Assembly: GCA_030622115.1 (NCBI GenBank)
Contig: JAUXGN010000012.1
Span: 1 to 64,000, forward strand
Direction of reading: 5' to 3'
Length of the DNA: 64,000 bases
DNA from: Candidatus Eiseniibacteriota bacterium
GTDB taxonomy: Bacteria; Joyebacterota; Joyebacteria; Joyebacterales; Joyebacteraceae
The position numbers were made by a program, and so were the translations under genes. Shown here piece after piece: positions 35,362-42,635 of the stretch. Under the pieces are notes generated by a model. The model was not told where the DNA came from, did not search any database, and was given only the letters and a program-made list of their open reading frames with translations. How positions within the stretch are numbered: position 1 is the stretch's first letter; each line of letters starts with the position of its first letter.

Positions 35362-35388
35362 GGTGGGATGGCTCGGCCGTATCCCACC
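35362..35388. promoter_or_regulatory. Inverted repeat upstream of PmraZ
   Basis: GGTGGGAT and ATCCCACC form a perfect 8 bp inverted repeat around an 11 nt centre, 60 bp upstream of the mraZ -35. Both arms contain TGGGA in opposite orientation, so it could be a secondary MraZ site or a hairpin. Confidence 0.4.
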
Positions 35389-35400
35389 CCATTTCGCGGG

Positions 35401-35438
35401 CGAATCGAGTGAGGCGAGGCGAATCGAGTGAGGCGAGG
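35401..35438. repeat. Tandem repeat, 2 x 19 bp
   Basis: CGAATCGAGTGAGGCGAGG occurs twice back-to-back with a partial third copy (CGAA). It lies in the 343 bp region between the giant C25 gene end and mraZ. Confidence 0.85.
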
Positions 35439-35456
35439 CGAACGTGCTCTACAAGG

Positions 35457-35490
35457 CGAAGCGCCCGGGGTCGTCGTCCCGAGCGCTTCG
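35457..35490 (-). terminator. 3' stem-loop after the giant C25 protease gene
   Basis: CGAAGCGCCCGGGG and TCCCGAGCGCTTCG form a 14 bp stem with two mismatches and a 6 nt loop, 70 nt past the leftward stop. No U-run follows, so it could be a 3'-end processing hairpin or a Rho-dependent end. Confidence 0.45.
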
Positions 35491-35561
35491 ATTCAGATCA
35501 ATTCTGTGTCTATGCTCCGGTCGGCGATCTCCACCTCCGCCGGATCCAATTCGTCGACGCG

Positions 35562-38500
35562 TTACTTGATGAGCAACATTTTCTTCGACTCGCTCTTGTC
35601 GCCGACGGCGATTCTGTAGAAGTAGACGCCCGATGCAACGAGCCTCCCACTTCCGTCACGCCCGTCCCAGACTGCCGAGTGGCGTCCGGGCTCCACGCGC
35701 GAATCCAGAAGCGTGCGAACGACAACTCCACCAACTGTGTAGATGGAAAGAGACACGGGCACACCGTCCTCGGCGGCCGGCACAATGAACTCTATCGTTG
35801 TGAGCGGGTTGAAAGGATTCGGAACATTCTGTTCCAGGAGTCGTCCACCGGCGTTCACAACATCATTGTCGTCGACCCCGACAGGGATCTCAAAGCCGTA
35901 GTGCTGCGTCCGCCACAGGTCGTGAAGGAAGCACCCCCATTCTATTCCGGCGCCATCATCGTAGGCGCCCTCGCAGTCCCAGACATAGACTCTGGTGTCC
36001 ATCCCGCCAACCACGACCTCAACATCACCGTCCCCGTCGACATCGTCCACGGTCGGAGACCCGTAGATGTCTGCTCCTGTCTGGATCGGCCAACCATCCA
36101 GAAGCGCCCCGTCAAGATCGAAGGCAAACAGCTTGCCCGCATCACTTCCTACGACCAACTCGAGATCCGGATCGGCATCGACATTGGCGATCGCCGGACT
36201 CGACTTCACCTTCCCGCCCAGGAACTGCGGCCAGCCGGTCATCGCGTTGCCCTGGTAGTCCCATATCATGATCTCACCGTCAGATCCCACCTGAACCAGT
36301 TCGAGGAATCCGTCACCCGTCAGGTCCGCAAGAACCGGCGAAGGGGGGAAATCTCCACTGTTCGCCATCGACTTCGGCCACCCTGCAAGCGTGTTCCCCT
36401 CATGATCGAACAGCCAGATACTCCAGCTCTTCGACGCAATCGCGATCTCCAGATCGCCATCCCCATCAACGTCTCCGACAGCCGGCGAGCTGTACGCCCT
36501 GGACGAGATTGATATGGGCCAACCGGGCACGTTGGAACCATCCGCATTGAAGCAATAGACGCTCTCCGTCGCTGCCGGCTGCAGGATTTCCAACTCTCCA
36601 TCCCCGTCTATGTCCGCAATCGCCGGAGAAGCATATACGTAGGGACTTCCAAGATCAGCGAAGACGCCGACGGTGAGCGGGTCGCCGTCTCCGTCAATAA
36701 ACTCGGATCCATTGTAGCTCCAACAGTAGAGCTTGCCGTCAGCGCAGGGAATCACCACCTCGCTTCGCCCATCACGGTCGAGATCGGCGAGGGCCGGACT
36801 GGCCCAGCAGAACTTCCCGGTCGTGACAGGCCACCCTGAAACCACGCTGCCATCTTCTCCGTTCCACACAAACACCTCGTGCGCGGGAACGCCACCTGTC
36901 CCCACGTCGGCCCAAGCCGCCGCGACGATCTCGACGCCGACGTCGCCGTCCACTTCGCCGACAGCAGGTGTGCAGCGGTATCCACCTTGACCATCGACTG
37001 CGAAAATGCCGGCGGTCCTTGGGTCGCCGTCTCCATCCTGGACCTCCGTACCGTCCGCATACCAGGCGTAGAGCTGTTCCGAGGCGGCGAGGATCTCCTT
37101 CGAACCATCACCATCCAGATCGACAACTGCCACGCTCGAGTACATCCCTCCCGACGTGGCAAGCGGCCATCCCGAAAGACTCGGTGGATTGGTGCTGATA
37201 CCGAGCACAGGGGAAGCGGTGCTCACGTTCCCTGACGAGTCCACAGCAACAACGTAGTAGTAGTATTGCGTGTTCTCATCGAGCCCACCATCAGCGAAAC
37301 ACGAGACGCCCTCGACGATCGCTGTGTTGGCTACGTCGTAGGGACCGGACTGGTTCTCGCTCCTCCACACATCGTATCCTCTGAGGTCGGGCTCAACGAC
37401 CTGTTCCCAGTGAACACTGATGGTCGTACCCACGACATCGCCCCAGATCGAGTCGGGCGGGTCGGGCCTGTGCAGATCAAGGTACTGCGTCCATGTCTTG
37501 CCGTACTCGTCGACAAGAAGAAGCTCGAGGTGGTTGGAGAGGTCACCGAGGATCGCAAATTCAAAACCGTCAAGGCCCGGCGCAGCCGCACCGGCTGAGA
37601 TATCTCCCCACACGTCGATGCTGTCCGCGAAGTTGATCAAGCCCGGGTCGGAGTAGCTGAGTTCGCCGGTGATCCCGTCTGCGTCTCCGTTTCCGTCATT
37701 GTGAACGTCGCAGAGGAGAATCACGGTCTCCCCCGTCTCGGGAACGCCGTCTCCGTCACCGCCAACTGAATCATCGATCTGTGTGTAGATGTGAACCAAC
37801 TCCGGTGCATACACGCGAACCGTGAACTCCTCCTGCCACGTGGTTCTCCCGGGCTCCGAAAAGCTCAAGGTGAATTCGGCGTCATGGTTGTTTGGACAAT
37901 CGGATGTGACAAGAAGTCTGAACGCTGCGGGGAACTGAGCAGTCGCCATGGATTCCACATCACCCACGAACACCGAGTCCGCCTCGATCACGATGTATGA
38001 ATCGATCGAAGAGACGATAGCTGAGACCGCGGAAGCCGTTACGATTCCACCGTTGCGAACGCTGATGTCGAGCTCCACAACTTCGTCCGGTTCCGGTTTG
38101 CCGTTCTCGTTCCCGGAGCTTCCTCCGATGCTGTCGTCATCCACGGTTACGTCCGTGAGATGTATGTAGGCTCCGGCTGCCATGACTACATTGATGCTCG
38201 ATTCGAAGACGTAGTAGTTGGGACACGTGACGGTGACCTGGAGTACACCGGTCACCGTCGGAGTGAAATCTATGTGGACCTGTCCGGCGGCGTCCGTTGT
38301 CCCGTAGGCGTAGACATCCCCGGATGAAGAGGACACACAGACCCTGGCGCCCTCCACGAGGCCGGGATCGGTCACGTTGAACGTTACACCATCTTCCCCG
38401 ACCAGCATCGCGCCTGAGAAGGCCACGGAGAGATTCCTCGGACGCGCTGTCCTCATGGCTATCTCGGGGTCACCCAGCAGAACCATGGAGAACTGCGTCC

Positions 38501-40298
38501 ACCTGTCGGTGTTGTCGCGGCCTGACTCCTCGAAACTCGCGTGAAGCGCGCACACCATCCCGTGCAAAGGTCCTATCTCCTGGCATCCAGAGACATACAG
38601 GAGGTCCATCCAGTCCCAGTAGTAGTCGCGGCACGTCGTGGGAAAAGCGTACCGGGTCGGCCCCAGTGTGGCGAATCCCCCACCAGTCGGGTTGATGACA
38701 ACGCGCTCTGCGATGCAATCGTAGTCAATGGCCGAGGATGTACAGTCAAGTAGCCAGTAGAATCCGGCCTTGTCGATGCCGTTCGTGAGACCCGATGCGT
38801 CGGACATCGTGATGTAGTTGTCGAGACCTACCCTCATAATGTCCTTGTTCCCATGGCCGACGTGAACACTGAGGTTGTACCCCTGTTCCAGCGATTCCAC
38901 AGCTGCAGCGGCACTGATGGGATACGATTCCGGAAACGCAGCCGTGTTCGCGTACAGCGCGATATTGGAGACTTGAGCGGGGACGAACGGCAACCCCGGC
39001 TCGATAATGTCGGTTGCGCCGTCAAGACTGTACGGTCCGCTCTCCCAATCGTACGGAAAGAGCACTTCCCCCATGTACAGGTTGCGATCTGTGAAGTGCG
39101 GTACGGGACTCTCCCGATAAGCCTCGCACTTGGCCAGGAACGCCTGCACGTCGACGATATTGCTCACCGGAGCACGCCCAACGAAAACATCCGGATAGAG
39201 ATCAACGCCATCACCCGGCTGTTCCTCGGTCTTGTAGCCCTCGCCGTACATATCATCTCCGTCGTCGTTCCAGGTGCCGTCCAAGTCCGAGTAGTAGAGG
39301 TCTGTCGGGATATCCTCACCACTGTAGTAGGTCGTGCGCCCGTACCGCGCGGGAACGAACTCGGTGTCACCTCCGAGCAGCACATACGTTGTCCCCCACA
39401 GAGCGTATGCATCCTGGAGGAAGAACCGTATGCGTTCGGCGGTGTCGCTCCCCCCGGGGTAGTTCGCATTGATCCACGACACGGTTCGAACGACAGCCGG
39501 CACACCCTTTTGCGTTTTCCAATCAGCGAGTTCCTGGAAATACGGTTCGTGTTCGGTCGTGGTGACGATGACGTACTCGACGGGGCTGCCCTCGAGTGAC
39601 GGTGCATACCGGGGCGCAAACCCTCCACTCAGCGGGCCGGAGATCACGTCTGTCTGCATGTTCCTGAGGACACCCACCTCACCCGGATTGGCAACGATGG
39701 TCTGCACAAGACGACGATAGAGCTTGTCGGAAGCAGCGGTGATTCTCTCCCGATCCGCCGCTCTTCTGCTACACGGCTCCAGTCTGAGTTCGACGGTCAG
39801 CTCGGGCGCCAGTACGAGCCGTCCTGATAACGGCCTCAGCTGCACGGGATAGAGTGCAATGGTAGCGATGCGATACCCGCCCAGAAATCCATCCCCGAGG
39901 TAGACCGCCCGCTTCGGAGGATAACGAAGATCACTCGCGTAGATGCGGTCATCGGGTTCGACCCAAGGCGCGCTCGCCCCGATCGGAACCTCGGTCTGGA
40001 CCGGATAGATCGCGTGCGTGCCCTCGAGAACGATCTCATCGCCTTCGATGATCACCAGATCCTCCACCGTCATTCCATCCGGAATCACGAAGCGGACGAT
40101 GCGAGCCGGAATGTCCGGCTCCCCTTCGGCTGCCAGCCGCCTTCCACCGGCAAAGTTCAGGGTCTCGAATCCCCTCGTCTGTCCCAACACAATGTCAGCA
40201 GCGATCAGTTCGGTGTGCGCGACGGGTCCGGCTGCAGCCGTGACCGATGCCACGGTTGTCGCAAGGACAAGCAGCGTGACAAGGAGTGTGGATCGCAT
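35562..40298 (-). CDS. Giant secreted C25 (gingipain-like) peptidase with FN3, beta-propeller and FlgD-like C-terminal domain
   Basis: This 1578-residue exported protein has a signal peptide (MRSTLLVTLLVLATTVASVTA) and a gingipain-type prodomain. The C25 catalytic domain (about 220-620) has candidate H482 in HVGHGN and C519 in LLDCTSSAID. CARDB-like repeats follow, then an FN3 module (about 946-1045, ISVHWEQVVEPDLRGYDVWRS). About eight FG-GAP/VCBS blades (about 1050-1470, pattern SPAIADIDGDGELEI) should close into a beta-propeller with Asp-rich calcium loops. The terminal FlgD-like domain has NVPNPFNPLTTIEF and ASGVYFYRIA. The start at 40298 is chosen for its signal peptide and GGGGAG. It is probably surface-anchored or released; the propeller may bind substrate or a partner. 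Confidence 0.88.
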   Translation of the reverse strand: MRSTLLVTLLVLATTVASVTAAAGPVAHTELIAADIVLGQTRGFETLNFAGGRRLAAEGEPDIPARIVRFVIPDGMTVEDLVIIEGDEIVLEGTHAIYPVQTEVPIGASAPWVEPDDRIYASDLRYPPKRAVYLGDGFLGGYRIATIALYPVQLRPLSGRLVLAPELTVELRLEPCSRRAADRERITAASDKLYRRLVQTIVANPGEVGVLRNMQTDVISGPLSGGFAPRYAPSLEGSPVEYVIVTTTEHEPYFQELADWKTQKGVPAVVRTVSWINANYPGGSDTAERIRFFLQDAYALWGTTYVLLGGDTEFVPARYGRTTYYSGEDIPTDLYYSDLDGTWNDDGDDMYGEGYKTEEQPGDGVDLYPDVFVGRAPVSNIVDVQAFLAKCEAYRESPVPHFTDRNLYMGEVLFPYDWESGPYSLDGATDIIEPGLPFVPAQVSNIALYANTAAFPESYPISAAAAVESLEQGYNLSVHVGHGNKDIMRVGLDNYITMSDASGLTNGIDKAGFYWLLDCTSSAIDYDCIAERVVINPTGGGFATLGPTRYAFPTTCRDYYWDWMDLLYVSGCQEIGPLHGMVCALHASFEESGRDNTDRWTQFSMVLLGDPEIAMRTARPRNLSVAFSGAMLVGEDGVTFNVTDPGLVEGARVCVSSSSGDVYAYGTTDAAGQVHIDFTPTVTGVLQVTVTCPNYYVFESSINVVMAAGAYIHLTDVTVDDDSIGGSSGNENGKPEPDEVVELDISVRNGGIVTASAVSAIVSSIDSYIVIEADSVFVGDVESMATAQFPAAFRLLVTSDCPNNHDAEFTLSFSEPGRTTWQEEFTVRVYAPELVHIYTQIDDSVGGDGDGVPETGETVILLCDVHNDGNGDADGITGELSYSDPGLINFADSIDVWGDISAGAAAPGLDGFEFAILGDLSNHLELLLVDEYGKTWTQYLDLHRPDPPDSIWGDVVGTTISVHWEQVVEPDLRGYDVWRSENQSGPYDVANTAIVEGVSCFADGGLDENTQYYYYVVAVDSSGNVSTASPVLGISTNPPSLSGWPLATSGGMYSSVAVVDLDGDGSKEILAASEQLYAWYADGTEVQDGDGDPRTAGIFAVDGQGGYRCTPAVGEVDGDVGVEIVAAAWADVGTGGVPAHEVFVWNGEDGSVVSGWPVTTGKFCWASPALADLDRDGRSEVVIPCADGKLYCWSYNGSEFIDGDGDPLTVGVFADLGSPYVYASPAIADIDGDGELEILQPAATESVYCFNADGSNVPGWPISISSRAYSSPAVGDVDGDGDLEIAIASKSWSIWLFDHEGNTLAGWPKSMANSGDFPPSPVLADLTGDGFLELVQVGSDGEIMIWDYQGNAMTGWPQFLGGKVKSSPAIANVDADPDLELVVGSDAGKLFAFDLDGALLDGWPIQTGADIYGSPTVDDVDGDGDVEVVVGGMDTRVYVWDCEGAYDDGAGIEWGCFLHDLWRTQHYGFEIPVGVDDNDVVNAGGRLLEQNVPNPFNPLTTIEFIVPAAEDGVPVSLSIYTVGGVVVRTLLDSRVEPGRHSAVWDGRDGSGRLVASGVYFYRIAVGDKSESKKMLLIK

Positions 40299-40402
40299 TC
40301 GGTCTCCCCCACTAGCGGCCATGTAGCAGATAGATGGCGCAAGGCTACAATCAAGAAAAACAGGAGTTAGCTTCCACTCCGACCGACTGCCCTCTTGCGC
40401 CT

Positions 40403-40425
40403 CACTCGTCCCCCCCGGACGAGTG
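40403..40425. other. Perfect 9 bp stem-loop in the leader of the giant C25 gene
   Basis: CACTCGTCC and GGACGAGTG flank a five-base C loop (G in the leftward transcript). It lies between the predicted promoter at 40516-40544 and the start at 40298, so it would be in an approximately 210 nt mRNA leader. No U-run follows it. Confidence 0.5.
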
Positions 40426-40515
40426 CCGATGAATCACTGTTTGCGCTCAAGAGCAGTAGCAGTCTGAGTAGATGCGAACCCCTGTTGCTGACGTGCAATT
40501 CAGACACCTGTTGGT

Positions 40516-40544
40516 ATGATATCATCCTGCAATTACGATGTCAA
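40516..40544 (-). promoter_or_regulatory. Sigma70-type promoter of the giant C25 gene
   Basis: Read leftward: TTGACA (40544-40539), 17 nt spacer, TATCAT (40521-40516), in an AT-rich pocket. It lies downstream of tRNA-Ala, so it should drive the protease gene. Confidence 0.6.
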
Positions 40545-40641
40545 CTCACCCAGCACCGTAATCGATATGACTCTGCGCGGTTAGAGCACCGCCGAGCAAC
40601 CCCATGGGCCACCCGGCGCGACTCGATCGCTCACCTATGAG

Positions 40642-40718
40642 TGGTGGAGCCAGGGGGGATCGAACCCCCGACCTCCTGACTGCCAGTCAGGCGCTCATCC
40701 CAACTGAGCTATGGCCCC
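40642..40718 (-). tRNA. tRNA-Ala (anticodon GGC)
   Basis: The cloverleaf is complete on the minus strand: acceptor GGGGCCA/TGGCTCC with the G3-U70 wobble that identifies alanine tRNAs, D arm GCTCAGTTGGGATGAGC, anticodon loop CTGGCAG (GGC), T arm with GGTTCGATCCC, and an encoded CCA. It has its own promoter upstream. Confidence 0.97.
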
Positions 40719-40747
40719 ACGCATCTTCCTAAGAACTCAGGAAGAGG

Positions 40748-40775
40748 ATTCTAGCACTCTTGAGCGTCCAGTCAA
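40748..40775 (-). promoter_or_regulatory. Promoter of tRNA-Ala
   Basis: Read leftward: TTGACT (40775-40770), 16 nt spacer, TAGAAT (40753-40748), about 30 nt before the mature tRNA 5' end. Confidence 0.6.
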
Positions 40776-40796
40776 GCGCAATCTCGCCTGTGGCTT

Positions 40797-40844
40797 CGAG
40801 CCACCGCCGTCCCACAACCATCGAGTCACCGCCGTCCCACAACC
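40797..40844. repeat. Direct repeat, 2 copies at 25 bp period
   Basis: CGAG(C/T)CACCGCCGTCCCACAACC occurs twice in tandem in the spacer between the two divergent tRNA promoters, with a single base difference. Confidence 0.85.
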
Positions 40845-40883
40845 CCTGATCGGCCGTGAACGGACCCACCTCGACCCGCACGG

Positions 40884-40912
40884 TTGACGCATCACGTCAG
40901 CGATGCTAGATT
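40884..40912 (+). promoter_or_regulatory. Promoter of tRNA-Leu
   Basis: TTGACG (40884-40889), 17 nt spacer and TAGATT (40907-40912), 17 nt before the mature tRNA 5' end. Confidence 0.6.
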
Positions 40913-40929
40913 CATGCACTGACGTCTCC

Positions 40930-41018
40930 GCCGGAGTGGTGAAATTGGTAGACGCACGGGACTCAAAATCCCGCGGAGCGTTAGCTCCATGCCGGTTCGA
41001 TTCCGGCCTCCGGCACCA
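40930..41018 (+). tRNA. tRNA-Leu (anticodon CAA)
   Basis: This is a class II tRNA with a long variable arm. Acceptor GCCGGAG pairs with CTCCGGC, the anticodon loop CTCAAAA gives CAA (reads UUG), the variable arm is CGGAGCGTTAGCTCCAT, the T arm contains GGTTCGATTCC, and CCA is encoded. Confidence 0.97.
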
Positions 41019-41024
41019 AATGCA

Positions 41025-41050
41025 CGGGGCTGCCGCATGCGGCAGCCCCG
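41025..41050. terminator. Perfect palindrome after tRNA-Leu
   Basis: CGGGGCTGCCGCATGCGGCAGCCCCG is a 26 bp perfect palindrome just after the tRNA and before the convergent lipoprotein gene end. It would form a very stable hairpin in either transcript. A clear U-run is missing, so its terminator role is probable but not proven. Confidence 0.6.
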
Positions 41051-41096
41051 CTCTCACAAACAACCACTGTTCAAACCGGACACGCCCTTCATCCGC

Positions 41097-41558
41097 TTAT
41101 TCGAACATGGATTGCGGATCACCAGGTTCAGTATCCGTCTCATCAAGCACGATCGTCACTACGCATTCGACGTCCTTCATAACCGTCACCGTGCAGCAGT
41201 AGCTCACGTAGCTCTCATTGAGCGATACGTCTGCGTCCTTCATGCGGTTGACGTATACATCGTATGTCTGTGCGAAGGAGTGCGGGTCGCCCAGATCGAC
41301 CTCCATCAACTCAAACGTGCCGTCGGCCCCGCTCGTCACTTCGTACGTCACCTCGCGGGCCTCGCTTCCGACCTCGGCCCACATCTGGACCGTCATCGCC
41401 TCGATCGGGCTGCCCATTCGATCATTGATCGTTCCTGTAACCGTACCACTGTTGCCGTCCCACGCCGACTCCGGCCCCACCGTACTGCAGCCGGTCGCGA
41501 TCACGACAACGAACGCCGCCAGGGCGAGCGTCCTCAGAGCAAAATGCCCTCTCCTCAT
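41097..41558 (-). CDS. Small predicted lipoprotein with a carboxypeptidase-regulatory-like domain
   Basis: From the ATG at 41558 (GGAGG nearby) the protein is 153 residues. A basic N-terminus and hydrophobic stretch (LRTLALAAFVVVIATGC) end in a cysteine at a plausible lipobox, so lipid anchoring is likely. The rest fits one small beta-sandwich: TVTGTINDRMGSPIEAMTVQ ... DGTFELMEVDLGD is the pattern of carboxypeptidase-regulatory-like modules. Two adjacent cysteines (SYCCTV) and a third (DVECVV) may form a disulfide. Function is unknown. The longer ORF start (41615) lacks a signal. The gene is monocistronic and divergent from the YIP1-like gene. Confidence 0.7.
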   Translation of the reverse strand: MRRGHFALRTLALAAFVVVIATGCSTVGPESAWDGNSGTVTGTINDRMGSPIEAMTVQMWAEVGSEAREVTYEVTSGADGTFELMEVDLGDPHSFAQTYDVYVNRMKDADVSLNESYVSYCCTVTVMKDVECVVTIVLDETDTEPGDPQSMFE

Positions 41559-41932
41559 CTCTGCTTCCCTCCCAGAGCACGCCGACGCAACCTGTGTGCG
41601 CCTGCGCTCCGTCATTGGCAGCCTGTCTTCAGTGTCAATTCATGAAGGCTGCATCACCCCTCGAACGCAATGTTACAATGCACTCGAATAGCCTCTCTCG
41701 CCCCAGCTAGATTGCATAGATTGTGCCATGCGGCGCGGAGATGAGTCACGTAGGCCGTATCGATTCCTGAGTCGCCGCTCTGTCCAGCCGTTTCCGCTTG
41801 CCACGGCGAGCGGAGAGCCCCTATAGTGACCCCGTTAACACTGACGAGGCTTCAGAGCAACGGTCTGCCTTGCCGATCTCGGTCTGTGGAGAGCGCGAGC
41901 GAAGGGCTGGACCCACAAGAGGAGGGTTTTTC
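41559..41932. other. Intergenic region between divergent lipoprotein and YIP1-like genes
   Basis: About 370 bp. It holds a rightward promoter at 41798-41827. A TTGACA near 41630 could be a leftward -35, but no matching -10 follows at 16-18 nt. I see nothing else. Confidence 0.5.
41798..41827 (+). promoter_or_regulatory. Promoter of the YIP1-like gene
   Basis: TTGCCA (41798-41803), 18 nt spacer and TATAGT (41822-41827), giving a leader of about 98 nt before the GTG at 41933. Confidence 0.55.
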
Positions 41933-42451
41933 GTGAATCTCGTAGACTATCTCAAGAAGGGGTGGGAGGCGGCCCAACTCAAGATGGAGGCCATCGAGTC
42001 TCTGGCCACAGATGAGAAGGCCTTCGTACCCGCAATTGGCATTCTGGCCATCGGTGGGCTTGCAATGGCAATTGGCACGTTGAACCCGCGTGGCATCATC
42101 CTGTTCCCGATCATCTTCGTCGTAGGGGCTTTCGTTGCCCTGGGCCTCATGCATCTCGCCGCAACGCTCATCTTCGGCGCCAAGGGCGACTTCAAGTCAC
42201 TGGTTAATGTGATCGGATGCGCATCAATAATTCGCTGGGTCGCTGTCGTACCCCTCCTCGGCCCTGCTCTCATGGTCCTCTCCGGCCTCTGGCTCCTGGT
42301 GGTTGGTGTTCTGACGGTCGAGAAGGGTTACGAGCTGGATCGCGGCAAGTCTGTCGTAGTGGTGGCCGTTCCGGTGGTCCTGGCTCTGATACTTGGCGCT
42401 CTGTTTTCCGCCGTCGCCGGGTTCTCACTACTGATGATGAACAGTCGATAG
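41933..42451 (+). CDS. YIP1-family-like integral membrane protein
   Basis: The GTG at 41933 is preceded by GGAGG with a 7 nt spacer and gives 172 residues (MNLVDYLKKGWEAAQLK); the track's ATG at 41798 lies within the predicted -35 region and adds junk sequence. A soluble amphipathic N-terminal segment of about 28 residues precedes five hydrophobic helices. The arrangement, and the central LGLMHLAATLIFGAKGDFKSLVNVIGCASI motif (hydrophobic segment, then GxxxFxxxVxV), resemble bacterial Yip1-domain proteins. Their function is unclear; they are thought to act in membrane organisation. It lies 184 nt upstream of the PDZ gene. Confidence 0.7.
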   Translation: MNLVDYLKKGWEAAQLKMEAIESLATDEKAFVPAIGILAIGGLAMAIGTLNPRGIILFPIIFVVGAFVALGLMHLAATLIFGAKGDFKSLVNVIGCASIIRWVAVVPLLGPALMVLSGLWLLVVGVLTVEKGYELDRGKSVVVVAVPVVLALILGALFSAVAGFSLLMMNSR

Positions 42452-42535
42452 CCGACTGCGACGTGAGCCCTGGCCCATTCATGCCCCCTTCAACCATACC
42501 GCCAACACGGTGTCGAAGACGAGTGGAGGGTGGAA

Positions 42536-42616
42536 ATGAGGCCACTCGCGGCCAGAGTGACCTCGACGATGAGAATGTCATGCTGCCTGTCTGCCTTCGG
42601 TCAGCCGGGGACATGA
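42536..42616 (+). CDS. Possible 26-residue leader ORF before the PDZ gene
   Basis: ATG 42536 is preceded by GGAGG at ideal 6 nt spacing and runs 26 codons (MRPLAARVTSTMRMSCCLSA...) to a TGA that lies 19 nt before the PDZ gene start. It resembles a short basic-hydrophobic leader peptide with adjacent cysteines. No conserved family is recognised. The good ribosome-binding site is the main support. Confidence 0.3.
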   Translation: MRPLAARVTSTMRMSCCLSAFGQPGT

Positions 42617-42635
42617 GGGAGCAAGGAGGTTGGAC

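Noticed and set aside
41630-41635. Leftward promoter for the small lipoprotein gene
   Set aside because: A TTGACA-like -35 is present but no acceptable -10 lies 16-18 nt downstream.
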